DNA from: Nitrospira sp. BO4
Lineage (GTDB): Bacteria > Nitrospirota > Nitrospiria > Nitrospirales > Nitrospiraceae
Length of the DNA stretch: 64,000 bases
Assembly: GCA_030144965.1 (NCBI GenBank)
Contig: JAMPUU010000012.1
Location: forward strand, 1 to 64,000
Direction of reading: 5' to 3'
In this document: positions 37,191 to 48,873 of the stretch, in pieces
Layout of the letters: every line of letters begins with the position of its first letter
Position numbering within the stretch: the stretch's first letter is position 1
The notes under the pieces: model-generated
Database searches by the model: none
What the model saw: only the letters and a program-made list of their open reading frames with translations
Told to the model about the DNA's origin: nothing
Program-made: the position numbers and the translations under genes

Positions 37191-38312
37191 TCAATAAAAT
37201 AGGCTTAACCGCTTTCGTTTGACGTTCAACAGCAAACCCAACGCCGCCATGGTCATAATCGTGGCGCTTCCGCCGTAACTCACCAGAGGCAAGGGGATGC
37301 CGACGATCGGAAACATTCCTGCCGTCATGCCGATGTTGACCACGACGCAGAAGCACAGCATCGCCACAATCCCTACGGCAAGCAAGGCGCCAAGCTGATC
37401 CTTCGCCTTGGAGGCGATCTCCAGAGATAACCAGATCAATCCGATAAACAATGTCAAGAGCACCAGCACCCCGAGAAATCCCCATTCTTCCGCAAATACG
37501 GCGAACACAAAATCGGTGTGGCCTTCGGGCAGAAACTTCAGCTGACTTTGGGTGCCGCCATAAAGTCCCTTGCCCAGGAGTTCCCCAGACCCGATTGCAA
37601 TTTTCGATTGTAGGGCATGATAGCCCTTTCCACCCGGGTCATAATCCGGGTCGACGAACGCCATAATGCGCTGTCGCTGATAATCATGCAAGGACCCCCA
37701 CAGCCCCTCCCAGGCAAATGGAAACAGCATAATCCCAAATAAGAGAATAAAACCCAAGGCTTGCGAGCGAACCCCTACCATGAGCAGCATCGCCGCGTAG
37801 ACCGCGACAAAGCTCAGTCCACTCCCTAAATCGGGCTGCTTCAAGATGAGAAGAAGGCCGGGCAGGACCAAAAGCCCCGGCAGGATGACGCGCTGCAGCC
37901 ATCCGACACGAGGGGCCTTCGAGTAATAATGCGCCAGCACCAACACGAGAATGAGCTTGGCGAACTCGGACGGCTGAAAACTGAGCGGGCCCAGTGCGAT
38001 CCATCGCTGCGCCCCTTTGCTCGTGCGTCCCTCGAAGAGAACAAACAGCAGCATCAGGAGAATAAACGCATAGGCAGGATAGGCAAACCGCGCGAGGTGA
38101 TGGTAGTCCGACGCCCACATGACGATGAACGCCGCCGCGCCCAAACCGATCCACATCAACTGTTTGAGATAGAACGGCGCGATCCCGCCCTGCTGCCCTT
38201 GCGTCACGCTATAAATGGACAGCACCCCGATTCCCAGAATGGCCAGAATCAAGGCAACATAGCGGATATCGAAGCTGTCGAGGCCGCGATTCTCAGTCAG
38301 ACGATCGATCAT
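37191..38312 (-). CDS. rodA: Rod-shape protein RodA (SEDS glycosyltransferase)
   Basis: Membrane peptidoglycan polymerase of the elongasome, partner of PBP2. The 373-aa SEDS protein has about ten helices. Characteristic segments include FQPSEFAKL near residues 113-121, DLGSGLSFV in the middle and GIPLPLVSYGGSA near the C-terminus. It overlaps the mrdA stop by 4 bp, as expected for a coupled pair. Confidence 0.96.
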   Translation of the reverse strand: MIDRLTENRGLDSFDIRYVALILAILGIGVLSIYSVTQGQQGGIAPFYLKQLMWIGLGAAAFIVMWASDYHHLARFAYPAYAFILLMLLFVLFEGRTSKGAQRWIALGPLSFQPSEFAKLILVLVLAHYYSKAPRVGWLQRVILPGLLVLPGLLLILKQPDLGSGLSFVAVYAAMLLMVGVRSQALGFILLFGIMLFPFAWEGLWGSLHDYQRQRIMAFVDPDYDPGGKGYHALQSKIAIGSGELLGKGLYGGTQSQLKFLPEGHTDFVFAVFAEEWGFLGVLVLLTLFIGLIWLSLEIASKAKDQLGALLAVGIVAMLCFCVVVNIGMTAGMFPIVGIPLPLVSYGGSATIMTMAALGLLLNVKRKRLSLFY

Positions 38313-40180
38313 GAGTCTTTCGAGGGGCGCCCCGGCTGGGCCACGCCGGAAAGATCCGACGTGACAACGGGAACCTGCGGGGTGAGCTTCATGTATGTTT
38401 CGATGACTTCCTTGGCCAGTGGGGCTGCGGCGGCTCCACCGTGTCCCATATGTTCGCCCAGCACGGCCACGGCGATCTTCGGCGATTCCACCGGTGCAAA
38501 GGCCACAAACCAGGCATGGTCTCGGTACTTTTTGGGGATGTTTTCCTCCGGCCCGGTCCTGAGGGCCGCCACCTGAGCCGTCCCTGTCTTCCCACCGATC
38601 GTCACCAGGGAGGACTTCGCCCTCGTCGCCGTTCCCTTCGTGACGACGTCAGCCAAGGCATCCTTGATGATGCGGAACGTGTCCGGCTTGGCGTTGAGTT
38701 TTCCGCGTGGAACGGCCGGTAACTCTTGAAGATTCCCCGTCGTTCGATCCATGACTGCCTGCACGAGGCGGGGACGATAACTGACACCGTCATTGGCGAC
38801 CGTACCGACTAGACTGGCCATCTGCAATGGCGTCACGGTCACATAGCCCTGTCCAATGGCCGCCGAAATGGTCTCACCAGGCAACCAGGATTCGTTCTTG
38901 GCTTTTTGCTTCCAGGCGGTGGACGGCATGATACCGGATCGTTCCGACGGCAATTCCACTCCCGTGGCCCGTCCAAGCCCGAAGTCCTTTCCGAACTCCG
39001 CCATCACATCGATCCCCATACGCTGCCCGATCGTATAAAAGTACACGTCACAGGAATGGACTAAGGCGTCATGGAGATCGACATAGCCATGTCCACCGAC
39101 TTTCCAGTCATGATAGAGCCGCTTGCCGAACTGATAGCCCCCGTTACAGTGCACGGTACTGGAAGGTGTCATGGTCTTGGTTTCCAGGGCGGCGATAGCC
39201 ATCGGGATTTTGAACGTGGAACCGGGAGGGTACTGCCCCTGTGAGGCTCGATTGTTCAACGGACGCCCTTCATCCTGGACGATCTCGACCCATTGTTTCG
39301 CCGTCAGTTCTCGCGACAGGAGGTTCGGATCGAAGGCGGGCCGGCTGGCCATGGCCAAAATATCACCGTTGGTCGGATCGAGCGCGACAATGGCGCCCTG
39401 TTCTACGCCCAGGAGATCCTCGGCAAGTTTCTGGAGACGCACGTCGATAGTGAGATAGAGGTCGTTCCCCGCTTGCGGCCTCTCGACGACCGAAGCTTTC
39501 TTTTCATGACCGAGCGCGTCGACTTCCACGCTCTTCTGACCGGCCAGTCCACGCATGTGCCGATCGTAGGACTTTTCAACTCCATATTGCCCCACGATGC
39601 TCCCCTGATGGAGATCGATGAACTCCGGTTTCTCGAGTTGATCCGCCGAGATCTCACCCACATAGCCCAAGAGATGGGCCGCCGTCACACCGCCCGGATA
39701 GTTGCGTTGGGACTCTACTTGAATCATGACGCCGGGCATATCGAGTCGGTGAGATTCGACCAGCGTGGCATCGCGCAACGTCATCCGGTCTTTAATCTTA
39801 CGGGGAAGCAGTTTGCTGCCTCTGATCATCAGTTTTTTTCGCACGAGAGCGGGGTCCAGGCCGAGGAGATCGGTCAACTGCTGGATCAAGACTTCACGAT
39901 CCTTCACGTCTTCCAATGTGACATAGAGGCTGAAGCTCGGTACGTTATTCGCGAGGAGAACCCCATGCCGGTCGTAGATCAGGCCCCGCGCCGGTTCCAA
40001 CAGCACCTGTCTGGTGCGATTGTTTTCCGACAAGTCTCGATAGTACGGCCCTTCTCGAATCTGCAAATGCCACAGTCGGAGGCCGAGCAGCGCCACCACC
40101 AGCAAGAGTCCCACGCGCAGAATGAAGAGTCTGCGATGGAGATCACCGAATTCTGTTTCCGGATAGTGTGCACTCGCCAT
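38309..40180 (-). CDS. mrdA: Penicillin-binding protein 2
   Basis: Transpeptidase of the elongation machinery. The 623-aa protein has an N-terminal membrane helix (about residues 18-38), a pedestal region, and the catalytic motifs: PPGSTFKIPMA (serine of STFK), HSCDVYFY (SxD form) and GGKTGTAQ. I choose ATG 40180; a TTG at 40219 inside mreD is an alternative. It follows mreD and precedes rodA. Confidence 0.95.
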   Translation of the reverse strand: MASAHYPETEFGDLHRRLFILRVGLLLVVALLGLRLWHLQIREGPYYRDLSENNRTRQVLLEPARGLIYDRHGVLLANNVPSFSLYVTLEDVKDREVLIQQLTDLLGLDPALVRKKLMIRGSKLLPRKIKDRMTLRDATLVESHRLDMPGVMIQVESQRNYPGGVTAAHLLGYVGEISADQLEKPEFIDLHQGSIVGQYGVEKSYDRHMRGLAGQKSVEVDALGHEKKASVVERPQAGNDLYLTIDVRLQKLAEDLLGVEQGAIVALDPTNGDILAMASRPAFDPNLLSRELTAKQWVEIVQDEGRPLNNRASQGQYPPGSTFKIPMAIAALETKTMTPSSTVHCNGGYQFGKRLYHDWKVGGHGYVDLHDALVHSCDVYFYTIGQRMGIDVMAEFGKDFGLGRATGVELPSERSGIMPSTAWKQKAKNESWLPGETISAAIGQGYVTVTPLQMASLVGTVANDGVSYRPRLVQAVMDRTTGNLQELPAVPRGKLNAKPDTFRIIKDALADVVTKGTATRAKSSLVTIGGKTGTAQVAALRTGPEENIPKKYRDHAWFVAFAPVESPKIAVAVLGEHMGHGGAAAAPLAKEVIETYMKLTPQVPVVTSDLSGVAQPGRPSKDS

Positions 40181-40187
40181 ACGATAC

Positions 40188-40688
40188 CTAGACCCGATAC
40201 TCGGAAACCCATTGCTCAATATTCAGGCGACTCCACATCAGCCAATAAATAGCTCCTCCGATCACGGCATCGAGACAGGCTTGCGGCAACACAACGGTCC
40301 AGACAGCCCACCAGAGATCTTGTTCCACACTGAGTTTCAGCGCAAACGGGGTGACCAGTCCGACGAGAAACGAGACGAGGAGAAGTCCCATCACGAGCAC
40401 GACGGGGCTTAGATAGACCACTTGCCGGCCGGCCAGACCGGCCATAAAACCCACGGCCCCCTTCATCATTGCCGCAGAGAACGGATCTTGAGCAGAAAAC
40501 AGACTCATCGCCCAGCCCAGAACGAGACCCATCAGCAATCCATCAAGCTCCCCGCCGATGAGGCCGATCAAGCAGACGACCACGAAGCCGAGATCCGGCT
40601 TCACTCCCCACAAACTGATATGCGGCAGGAGTACGGCTTGAATCGGGACAAGACCGACGATCAGCGCGATGTAAATCAGCGCTTTCAT
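40188..40688 (-). CDS. mreD: Rod-shape-determining protein MreD
   Basis: A 166-aa polytopic inner-membrane component of the elongasome. It has five predicted helices, with FVVVCLIGLIGGELDGLLMGLVLG in the centre. Sequence conservation in this family is low, so identification depends largely on its place between mreC and mrdA and on size. It overlaps the mreC stop by 4 bp. Confidence 0.9.
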   Translation of the reverse strand: MKALIYIALIVGLVPIQAVLLPHISLWGVKPDLGFVVVCLIGLIGGELDGLLMGLVLGWAMSLFSAQDPFSAAMMKGAVGFMAGLAGRQVVYLSPVVLVMGLLLVSFLVGLVTPFALKLSVEQDLWWAVWTVVLPQACLDAVIGGAIYWLMWSRLNIEQWVSEYRV

Positions 40689-41557
40689 GGCCTCCTCTTC
40701 GGAGCGCCGATTTGGGCTCCCTCCGTCGGAACTGCGGAAGACTGAATTACCAGCACTTCCTCGACACGATTCGGATCGACCTCCGGAGACAGCTCCGCAG
40801 ATTGGAACAACGCTTCCTCTTCCTTGTCGATCTTCGTGATCGTCCCGATCGGCAGGCCACGGGGGAATCCCCCGACCAATCCTGACGTGACCACACGATC
40901 GCCTGACCGAGCGCTGGACAACAATGGAATATACTTGAGGCTCGCCAACCCTTGCGTGGTTCCTTCGACAATGCCTTCATCTCGCGTTCGCTGGATCAAT
41001 CCGGCAATCGCATTGTTCGGATCCGTCACGAGCAACACCACGGCAGTGGATGGAGTCGTCTTGACGATGCGACCGACCACACCGGCTGGCGTAATCACGC
41101 CCTGGTCCGACTGGAGGCCATCGGACGACCCTTTATTGATGATGATCGTCTTGTACCAATTGCCGGTATCGCGGCCGATCACTTGGGCGGCCACCAGCGT
41201 GGGAAGCGCTTGTTTCTTGAATTCCAGCAGGTTCACAAGCCGCTCCGTCGCCGCCGAAGCTTCTTGCAACTGCCCATTTTGCTCCTTGAGTAGATCCAGC
41301 TCTCTCCTCAACTGTCTATTTTCTTCTTCGACCCCCTGGAGCGCCACAAACCGGCCCCAGAGGTCGGCGATCCGATCATGGATCCCGGCAACGGCTTGAA
41401 GAGGCCAACTGAGGGCCCACCCGACCGGACTGCCCATCTGCTGAAAGACGCTCTGAAGTTGGCCCGGTACAAGAAGGAAGCCGAGCACGAGAATGACGGC
41501 GAGAGCGAGGGCAAGACGTTTAGCGTTATACGATGCGCGTAAATTGACCATCCGCAT
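40685..41557 (-). CDS. mreC: Rod-shape-determining protein MreC
   Basis: Periplasmic scaffold of the rod complex. It has one N-terminal helix (about residues 12-33), a coiled coil (about 65-100, EENRQLRRELDLLKEQNGQLQEA) and the beta-barrel domain with VIGRDTGNWYKTIIINKGSSDGL. I choose ATG 41557, 13 bp after mreB. The ATG at 41629 would overlap mreB by 59 bp. The chosen form is 290 aa. Confidence 0.93.
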   Translation of the reverse strand: MRMVNLRASYNAKRLALALAVILVLGFLLVPGQLQSVFQQMGSPVGWALSWPLQAVAGIHDRIADLWGRFVALQGVEEENRQLRRELDLLKEQNGQLQEASAATERLVNLLEFKKQALPTLVAAQVIGRDTGNWYKTIIINKGSSDGLQSDQGVITPAGVVGRIVKTTPSTAVVLLVTDPNNAIAGLIQRTRDEGIVEGTTQGLASLKYIPLLSSARSGDRVVTSGLVGGFPRGLPIGTITKIDKEEEALFQSAELSPEVDPNRVEEVLVIQSSAVPTEGAQIGAPKRRP

Positions 41558-41570
41558 GAGGGATGGGACC

Positions 41571-43144
<1,574 letters not shown>

Positions 43145-43391
43145 GGGATCTCCTTACCTAATTAGTGACAAAGTATAACAAAACGCATCATCTTGCACAA
43201 ACAAAGACCAATCTTTTTCAGAGCCTCTTTTTGGGTGTCCTTGCGAGTCGTCCAGTGCTCTCATTGCGACATCGACGGGAAGTATACGCGAATTCGGGGG
43301 ACCCGTTTCTGGATCTTTTCACCGATTGCCGCTCTTGCCTTTCGTTTTGTCCGCAAGTACACTTTGGCTTTTACACAAAAAGAGGATCGAC

Positions 43392-44090
43392 ATGATTAAG
43401 ACGATGCGCGACGCATCTCACAACTACCCTTGGTTGCTCAAATCCATCATGGGCATTTTGGCTGTTGCCTTCGTGATTACGATGGGATGGTGGGGATTCG
43501 GGGAGCAAACCGGCGGACCCGTCGCCAAAGTCGGGGAGCAATCGGTTTCACTCGACGAGTTTAAACGCACCTATGAAAACATGCGTCGCATCTACAAAGA
43601 AAACGTCACCGGTGACTTCAAAGAGGAAGAATTCAAAGAGTTCGTCATCGGGCAACTCGTCGACAGTCGCGTCTGGATCATCGCCGCTGAAGAAATGGGC
43701 GTGAGAGTCTCCGATGCCGACTTGCGCGAGCTGATCATGCAAACTCCGGTCTTTCAGAAAAACGGAGCCTTCGATCCGGAACTCTACCGCCGCATCCTGG
43801 CGGCCAATCATTTGACACCGGCTTCGTTCGAGGCGATCCAGCACCAGGAAGTGTTGGCCAATAAGGCTCGGATGATCGTCCGCGATTCTGTTGCGCTCAC
43901 CCCTGCCGAAATTGCCGAGGGGCAATCTCTCATGACCAGGCCTCAGGACTCCGATCCTGCCAAAGCTGCCGAAGCCAAGCAGCGGGTGTTGGACGACATG
44001 CTCTTGCAAAAACAGCAACGAGCCCTGGTCTCATTTCAACAGTCCATGAAAGCCAAGCTGCCGGTCACCGTCCGCCGCGAGATGCTGTAA
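43392..44090 (+). CDS. SurA_N/PpiD-type periplasmic chaperone
   Basis: A 232-aa protein with one N-terminal helix (about residues 16-38) anchoring a SurA-N-like domain (VAKVGEQSVSLDEFKRTYENMRR, then VSDADLRELIMQTPVFQKNGAFDPELYRRIL). The parvulin domain that would follow in PpiD is absent, so this is a chaperone-only version. I choose ATG 43392, with an AGAGG site. It is one of few plus-strand genes here and diverges from the RDD gene. Confidence 0.85.
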   Translation: MIKTMRDASHNYPWLLKSIMGILAVAFVITMGWWGFGEQTGGPVAKVGEQSVSLDEFKRTYENMRRIYKENVTGDFKEEEFKEFVIGQLVDSRVWIIAAEEMGVRVSDADLRELIMQTPVFQKNGAFDPELYRRILAANHLTPASFEAIQHQEVLANKARMIVRDSVALTPAEIAEGQSLMTRPQDSDPAKAAEAKQRVLDDMLLQKQQRALVSFQQSMKAKLPVTVRREML

Positions 44091-44111
44091 GTCCTTTCGC
44101 TCTCGTTCAGC

Positions 44112-45131
44112 CTAATTGATCAGCATCGCGTCGCCGTAACTGTAGAAGCGATAGCGCTCTTTGACGGCTTCTTCGTAAGTTCTGCGAATCAGCTCGGTGC
44201 CTGCGAAGGCTGACACCAGCATCAAGAGCGTCGTCCGTGGAAGGTGGAAATTCGTCATGAGCACATCGACGACCTTAAACTGAAATCCCGGTGTCACGAA
44301 GAGCCGGCTCTCACCGGACGTAGGAACCATCATCCCCTTCTCCTTCATGACGGTTTCAAGCGCGCGGACGACCGTGGTACCGACGGCCATCACCCGCCCA
44401 CCGACGCGTTTCGTCTGCCTGATCGCGTCGGCTGCTTCCTCACTGATGGAAAATGCTTCCGCCCCCATCTGATGGTCTTCTATTCGTTCGGTCGTCACCG
44501 GTTTAAAGGTGCCTGGACCGACATGCAGGGTCACTGTGGCAACCTTGACCCCAGACGAGACCAGTCGTCTAAACAGTTCTTCGGTAAAGTGAAGCCCGGC
44601 GGTCGGTGCTGCAATCGCCCCTTCGTGTTTGGCAAAGACCGTCTGATACCAGCGTCGATCATCCGGAGTCGCGGCGCGTTTGATATAAGGCGGAAGCGGC
44701 ATAGCCCCCTGCGTTTCAAAGAGCCGTGTCACAGAATCCGGGCTTTCCACCATCACCTCGGTACCGGACGCGTCGCGTTTCACGATCGTTGCGCGGGAAT
44801 GTCGATCGAATTCGATCACCTGGCCGATACGGAAGGTGCCTTTCACCATAATTTCCCACCGTCCCTTACCGAGATCCTTCACGAACAATACCTCAACCGG
44901 TGTTCCGGTCGGTCTCTTGATCCCCGACACCCGTGCAGCCAAGACCTTGGTATCGTTGACGACGAGCAGGTCGCCCGGGTTCATCAATTCAGGGAGATCG
45001 GCAACCTGACGATGTGCAAATTGTTGCGTCTTCCGATCCAGGACCAGCAATCGCGCCCGATCCCGGGGAATGATCGGCTGCACCGCGATCAGTGCAGGAT
45101 CGAATGGAAAGTCATAATCTGAGCGTTGCAT
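44112..45131 (-). CDS. queA: tRNA preQ1-34 ribosyltransferase-isomerase QueA
   Basis: Transfers the ribosyl moiety of S-adenosylmethionine to preQ1 in tRNA during queuosine synthesis. Starting at MQRSDYDFPFDPALIAVQPI, the 339-aa protein holds PGDLLVVNDTKVLAAR, EVLFVKDLGKGRWEIMVK and GAIAAPTAGLHFTEEL. ATG 45131 shares a base with the spoIID stop (TAATG), so it is coupled to that gene. A longer frame lies within spoIID. Confidence 0.95.
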   Translation of the reverse strand: MQRSDYDFPFDPALIAVQPIIPRDRARLLVLDRKTQQFAHRQVADLPELMNPGDLLVVNDTKVLAARVSGIKRPTGTPVEVLFVKDLGKGRWEIMVKGTFRIGQVIEFDRHSRATIVKRDASGTEVMVESPDSVTRLFETQGAMPLPPYIKRAATPDDRRWYQTVFAKHEGAIAAPTAGLHFTEELFRRLVSSGVKVATVTLHVGPGTFKPVTTERIEDHQMGAEAFSISEEAADAIRQTKRVGGRVMAVGTTVVRALETVMKEKGMMVPTSGESRLFVTPGFQFKVVDVLMTNFHLPRTTLLMLVSAFAGTELIRRTYEEAVKERYRFYSYGDAMLIN

Positions 45132-46360
45132 TACGAAGGAGGAACCGAAGGGGCAGGAGGAGCCTGGGTCAATGAAGCATCGCGAAGCTCGGTCCCAGGA
45201 TAGTAGTAGCGAAGAATGCTCGAAAAGGAATAGCCCAACTCTGCCAGTTCCTTCGCGCCCCACTGACAGAGGCCCACTGCATGGCCTGCTCCATATCCGG
45301 AAAGGATGACATCCCGGCCGACGGACTCAATCGTAAATTGCGTGCTGGGCACCACCGTATACCCTACCGCCTTACGCAGATCTTCTCCCCGTAGAACGAG
45401 CTCACCCAGGGAGTGCGAAATCTGCAACGTGGCCACGCGTCCTGCACGGCTATAGGTAAGCGGTGCGATTGCCGTGATCGTTCCCACCGCAAATCCTTGT
45501 TGCCGTAAATTCTTCTCCAACACATCGATCGTAAACGACGCTTTCCACTGATAGTGCGGAGACTCGATGTCGAACGGGCATTCAACGCCCTTCAAATAGG
45601 GCAGATCCTTCGACCACACAATCGTGGCATCTTCCGTGATCCCTGCGGCCGTCGATGAGAAGGCGGCATAGATGGGAGCCCCCTGATGGGTCACGACCAT
45701 GCCTCGTGTGGATTCTACGGCCTGGATGACCCGTCCATCGATACCCTGGCGGCCACGATACACCTGATCTTGAGTCCCGGCAACCACATCATAGTCCCGA
45801 GCAGCACTGAGCATGTGTTGATACAACGCATAGGTCCTGGCCGCGACTGCCTGAACTTTCAACATCTCGGGATGCCAGGCGGGATTCACCTCGGCCGGCA
45901 CCACACCTTTGACGTACTCCTCCAAATCGACATAATTGACGACGAGCAAGCCTTTCCCTCGCCGAACGAGTTGGATCGACCCACTGACCTGGACCGCACC
46001 TTTCTCATCGCCTGCGCGCAGGACTGCCTTATTGCCGTTCCCATTCAACCAGATTTTCACGTCATGACTTCCCGCCCGCACCATCAGCTGATCGCTCGTC
46101 ACCGGTTTGCCGTTGAGAAGCAGCACCTGGCCCTGCGCCTTGATCCGGAGCGCGGACCGATACGCCCACGCCTGATCACGCTCATCAGTCACCCAAAGGG
46201 TCTGATCGGTATACACTTCCAACTGCCGAACATCTGATGCCAACAGAACACGAATCGATTGAGCCGCTTGGGCCTCCGGCATCATGAGACAGCCGAAGCA
46301 GAGTCCCAATCCAGCCACGCCGACCAGGAGCTGTCTTGCTATCATCTTCGGAAGAACCAT
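45131..46360 (-). CDS. SpoIID/LytB domain protein
   Basis: A 409-aa exported protein. The signal peptide ends near AQA-33, and the SpoIID domain has LVVNYVDLEEYVKGVVPAEVNPAWHPEMLKVQAVAARTYAL and SGYGAGHAVGLCQWGAKELA. SpoIID family members act on glycan strands; a Gram-negative non-sporulating host suggests a wall-remodelling role. It overlaps the DUF2905 gene by 19 bp. Confidence 0.88.
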   Translation of the reverse strand: MVLPKMIARQLLVGVAGLGLCFGCLMMPEAQAAQSIRVLLASDVRQLEVYTDQTLWVTDERDQAWAYRSALRIKAQGQVLLLNGKPVTSDQLMVRAGSHDVKIWLNGNGNKAVLRAGDEKGAVQVSGSIQLVRRGKGLLVVNYVDLEEYVKGVVPAEVNPAWHPEMLKVQAVAARTYALYQHMLSAARDYDVVAGTQDQVYRGRQGIDGRVIQAVESTRGMVVTHQGAPIYAAFSSTAAGITEDATIVWSKDLPYLKGVECPFDIESPHYQWKASFTIDVLEKNLRQQGFAVGTITAIAPLTYSRAGRVATLQISHSLGELVLRGEDLRKAVGYTVVPSTQFTIESVGRDVILSGYGAGHAVGLCQWGAKELAELGYSFSSILRYYYPGTELRDASLTQAPPAPSVPPS

Positions 46361-46599
46361 CCTAGGAGATAGAATAGCAGACTCAGAAAGATGCTGAGGA
46401 CGATACTGGTCCCGATGGGGAAATAGAAGCTGAAGTTATCACGTTTGACGGAGATATCACCCGGAAGCTTTCCCAACCAACTGAATGCGCTTCCGAGGCC
46501 GGGAATCCGGTCCACCAGGACCAACAGGACCCCAAGCCCGACGATGCCAAGCCCTATCCCGATTAAGATCTTGCCGAAGGTATTCCATTCCGGCATCAA
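46342..46599 (-). CDS. DUF2905 membrane protein
   Basis: An 85-aa protein with two helices (about residues 9-30 and 60-82) separated by DRIPGLGSAFSWLGKLPGD, typical of DUF2905. Function is unknown. It sits between asd and spoIID on the same strand and overlaps the latter by 19 bp. Confidence 0.85.
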   Translation of the reverse strand: MMPEWNTFGKILIGIGLGIVGLGVLLVLVDRIPGLGSAFSWLGKLPGDISVKRDNFSFYFPIGTSIVLSIFLSLLFYLLGWFFRR

Positions 46600-46625
46600 C
46601 TTTCATCCCAGTTGGCAGAATGCTG

Positions 46626-47648
46626 CTAGCTGTTGACTAGACACTCGGCGATCTGAATGGCGTTCAGCGCCGCTCCCTTGCGAAGATTATCGGACACGAC
46701 CCAGAGGTTAAGGCCGTTCGCAATCGATTCATCTTCCCGCACACGGCCGATGTAGACCTCATCTTTTCCGGTCGCATCGAGGGGCATTGGGTACAGCTTC
46801 TTTACCGGATCGTCATAGACGATCACGCCGGGCATCGCTGCCAGCGCGGCACGCGCCTCGTTCGAGCTCAACGGACGTTCCAATTCAACATTGATCGCTT
46901 CAGAGTGGCAACGGAGTACGGGAACGCGCACCGTCGTCGCCGTAACCCGAAGGTTCGGTGTACCGAGAATCTTTCGGGTCTCTTTCGCGATCTTGACTTC
47001 CTCCGAGCAGTCGCCTCCCTCATTGAACGAGCCGATGTGCGGCAACAGATTGAAGGCGATCTGATAGGGATAGACCTTGGTCGTGACGTCGCGAAATGCC
47101 AGCAAGTCTTTCGTTTGATCCATCAGTTCGTCCATGGCCGCGGTGCCGGTTCCGGACACCGATTGAAAGGTCGTGACCACCACTCGCTTCACCCCCACCG
47201 CATCGTGAAGGGGCTTGAGCGCCATAACCAAGGGAGTGGTCGTACAGTTTGGAATCGAGACGATTCCCCGAGGCATTGAACGTAAGGCTGCGGCATTCAC
47301 CTCCGGAACCACCAAAGGAACCTGATCATCCATACGGAATACGGCACTATCATCAATCACCGCAATGCCGGCCGCTCCCAATCGTTGACCGTATTCTTTG
47401 CTGATGGCGTCCGTCGCGGAGATAAACGCCAGATCCACCTCATCGAACGACGAGGATTCGGTCAACTCTTCAACCGTCCACTCCTTACCCTGGCAGGTCA
47501 TTACCTCGCCGGCCGATCGCTTGGACGAAAAGAGCCTGAGTCCCGCCAGCGGAAATTTCCGTTCTTCCAAGATGTCGAGCGTTTCCTTCCCCACCGCGCC
47601 GGTCGCGCCGAGGATTGCCACGATGTATCCGGGTTTCTTCTTGATCAT
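46626..47648 (-). CDS. asd: Aspartate-semialdehyde dehydrogenase
   Basis: Makes aspartate semialdehyde for lysine, methionine, threonine and diaminopimelate. The 340-aa protein has the NADP fold (VAILGATGAVGKE, residues 10-22) and the catalytic cysteine Cys135 in SIPNCTTTPL. The RCHSEAI histidine region lies near 247. It forms a biosynthetic run with leuB and leuA further upstream. Confidence 0.96.
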   Translation of the reverse strand: MIKKKPGYIVAILGATGAVGKETLDILEERKFPLAGLRLFSSKRSAGEVMTCQGKEWTVEELTESSSFDEVDLAFISATDAISKEYGQRLGAAGIAVIDDSAVFRMDDQVPLVVPEVNAAALRSMPRGIVSIPNCTTTPLVMALKPLHDAVGVKRVVVTTFQSVSGTGTAAMDELMDQTKDLLAFRDVTTKVYPYQIAFNLLPHIGSFNEGGDCSEEVKIAKETRKILGTPNLRVTATTVRVPVLRCHSEAINVELERPLSSNEARAALAAMPGVIVYDDPVKKLYPMPLDATGKDEVYIGRVREDESIANGLNLWVVSDNLRKGAALNAIQIAECLVNS

Positions 47649-47655
47649 GAGACGC

Positions 47656-48858
47656 TTACTCCAATGCCAACATGCGAATACGATGATTAAAGGTGTCCGC
47701 TACCAACAACGTTCCATCGCGACCAGTTGCAATACCGAACGGGTAACATAGACTTGCCTCTCGTGCGGCTGCCCCATCTCCCGAATAGGCAGGAATTCCA
47801 ACACCCGCAACACAGAATGCCACCCCATCCGCCGAATCCCATTGCCGGATGAGGTGACTGTCGGAATCGGTCAGAAAGAGGTTTCCCTGATGATCGACGG
47901 CAATTCCCGTTGGGCGCGAAAGACTCGGCGACGGCGGATCCGACGGCGATTCGTACCGATAGGCTCCGCCATCACCCGCCACAGTGGAAATCAGACCAGA
48001 TGAGAGTTGAACACATCGGATTCGGCCGTTGAAGGTATCGGCTATGTACAGTCGATCGGCCGCCAAGGCCAATCCACTGGGACCCGCAAGGGCTGCGTCA
48101 ACAGCGTGCTGCCCATCTCCGTCGTACGTTGCTGTCCCGGTTCCCGCAACCGTGTGAATCACGCGAGTCTTAAGGTCTACCACACGCACACGATGATTGC
48201 TTTGATCGGCGATATAGAGCCTGCCTCCATCGTCGACGGCCAAGGCCGAGGGTTCATTGAGCGCAGCGTGATGCGCGGGACCGCCGTCGCCGGAAAAACG
48301 AGCCTGACCTGTCCCTGCCAGCGTCGAGATCATCCCGGTTGCCGTTTCCACCATCCGCACACGATGATTCATCGTATCGGCGATATAGAGATTCCCCTCC
48401 CGGTCCACAGCCACCGCTGTGGGGAAGTTGAGATCCGCGCTCACCGCCGGCCCGCCGTCCCCACCATACCGTTGTAAAGTGGGTGCCCCGTTGGTCCAAT
48501 ATCGGACGGTTCCGCTCAAATCCGCCTGCTGTGTAAATCTCTCCGTGGTGGTTCGACCACTATCAGCGAACGGGTCTTCATCCGTGGGCTGGACACCTGC
48601 TTCCCGTCGCACCGGTGCATGGGTCTGATCGTCGCTGGGTCTCCCGGCTACGGTCGAGATGATACCGCTGACGCCATCGATTTTTCGAATGACGTGATTT
48701 TCTGAATCGGCCACATACACGTGTCCGCGATGATCGATCGTGACGCCTTTGGGTTCATTCAAACAGGCCCGATCCGCCGATCCACCGTCTCCCGCAAAAC
48801 CCGCCTCGCCGTTACCTGCGAGTGTTTTGATCATCCATGTGGAAAGAATGGTTGCCAT
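47656..48858 (-). CDS. NHL-repeat beta-propeller protein
   Basis: A 400-aa protein made of about six NHL repeats with the pattern GDGGPA...LN.P..VAVD..GNLYIADT.NHRVR, for example at residues 136-172, 192-227 and 343-377. No signal peptide is evident, and no catalytic domain is fused. It is probably a binding scaffold. It lies between leuB and asd, separated by 15 and 7 bp, so it is probably co-transcribed. Confidence 0.88.
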   Translation of the reverse strand: MATILSTWMIKTLAGNGEAGFAGDGGSADRACLNEPKGVTIDHRGHVYVADSENHVIRKIDGVSGIISTVAGRPSDDQTHAPVRREAGVQPTDEDPFADSGRTTTERFTQQADLSGTVRYWTNGAPTLQRYGGDGGPAVSADLNFPTAVAVDREGNLYIADTMNHRVRMVETATGMISTLAGTGQARFSGDGGPAHHAALNEPSALAVDDGGRLYIADQSNHRVRVVDLKTRVIHTVAGTGTATYDGDGQHAVDAALAGPSGLALAADRLYIADTFNGRIRCVQLSSGLISTVAGDGGAYRYESPSDPPSPSLSRPTGIAVDHQGNLFLTDSDSHLIRQWDSADGVAFCVAGVGIPAYSGDGAAAREASLCYPFGIATGRDGTLLVADTFNHRIRMLALE

Positions 48859-48873
48859 AGATCAGGCCGCTGA

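Noticed and set aside
39293..40252. Plus-strand open frame of 319 codons
   Set aside because: It is antisense to mrdA; its start and end ignore the operon structure.
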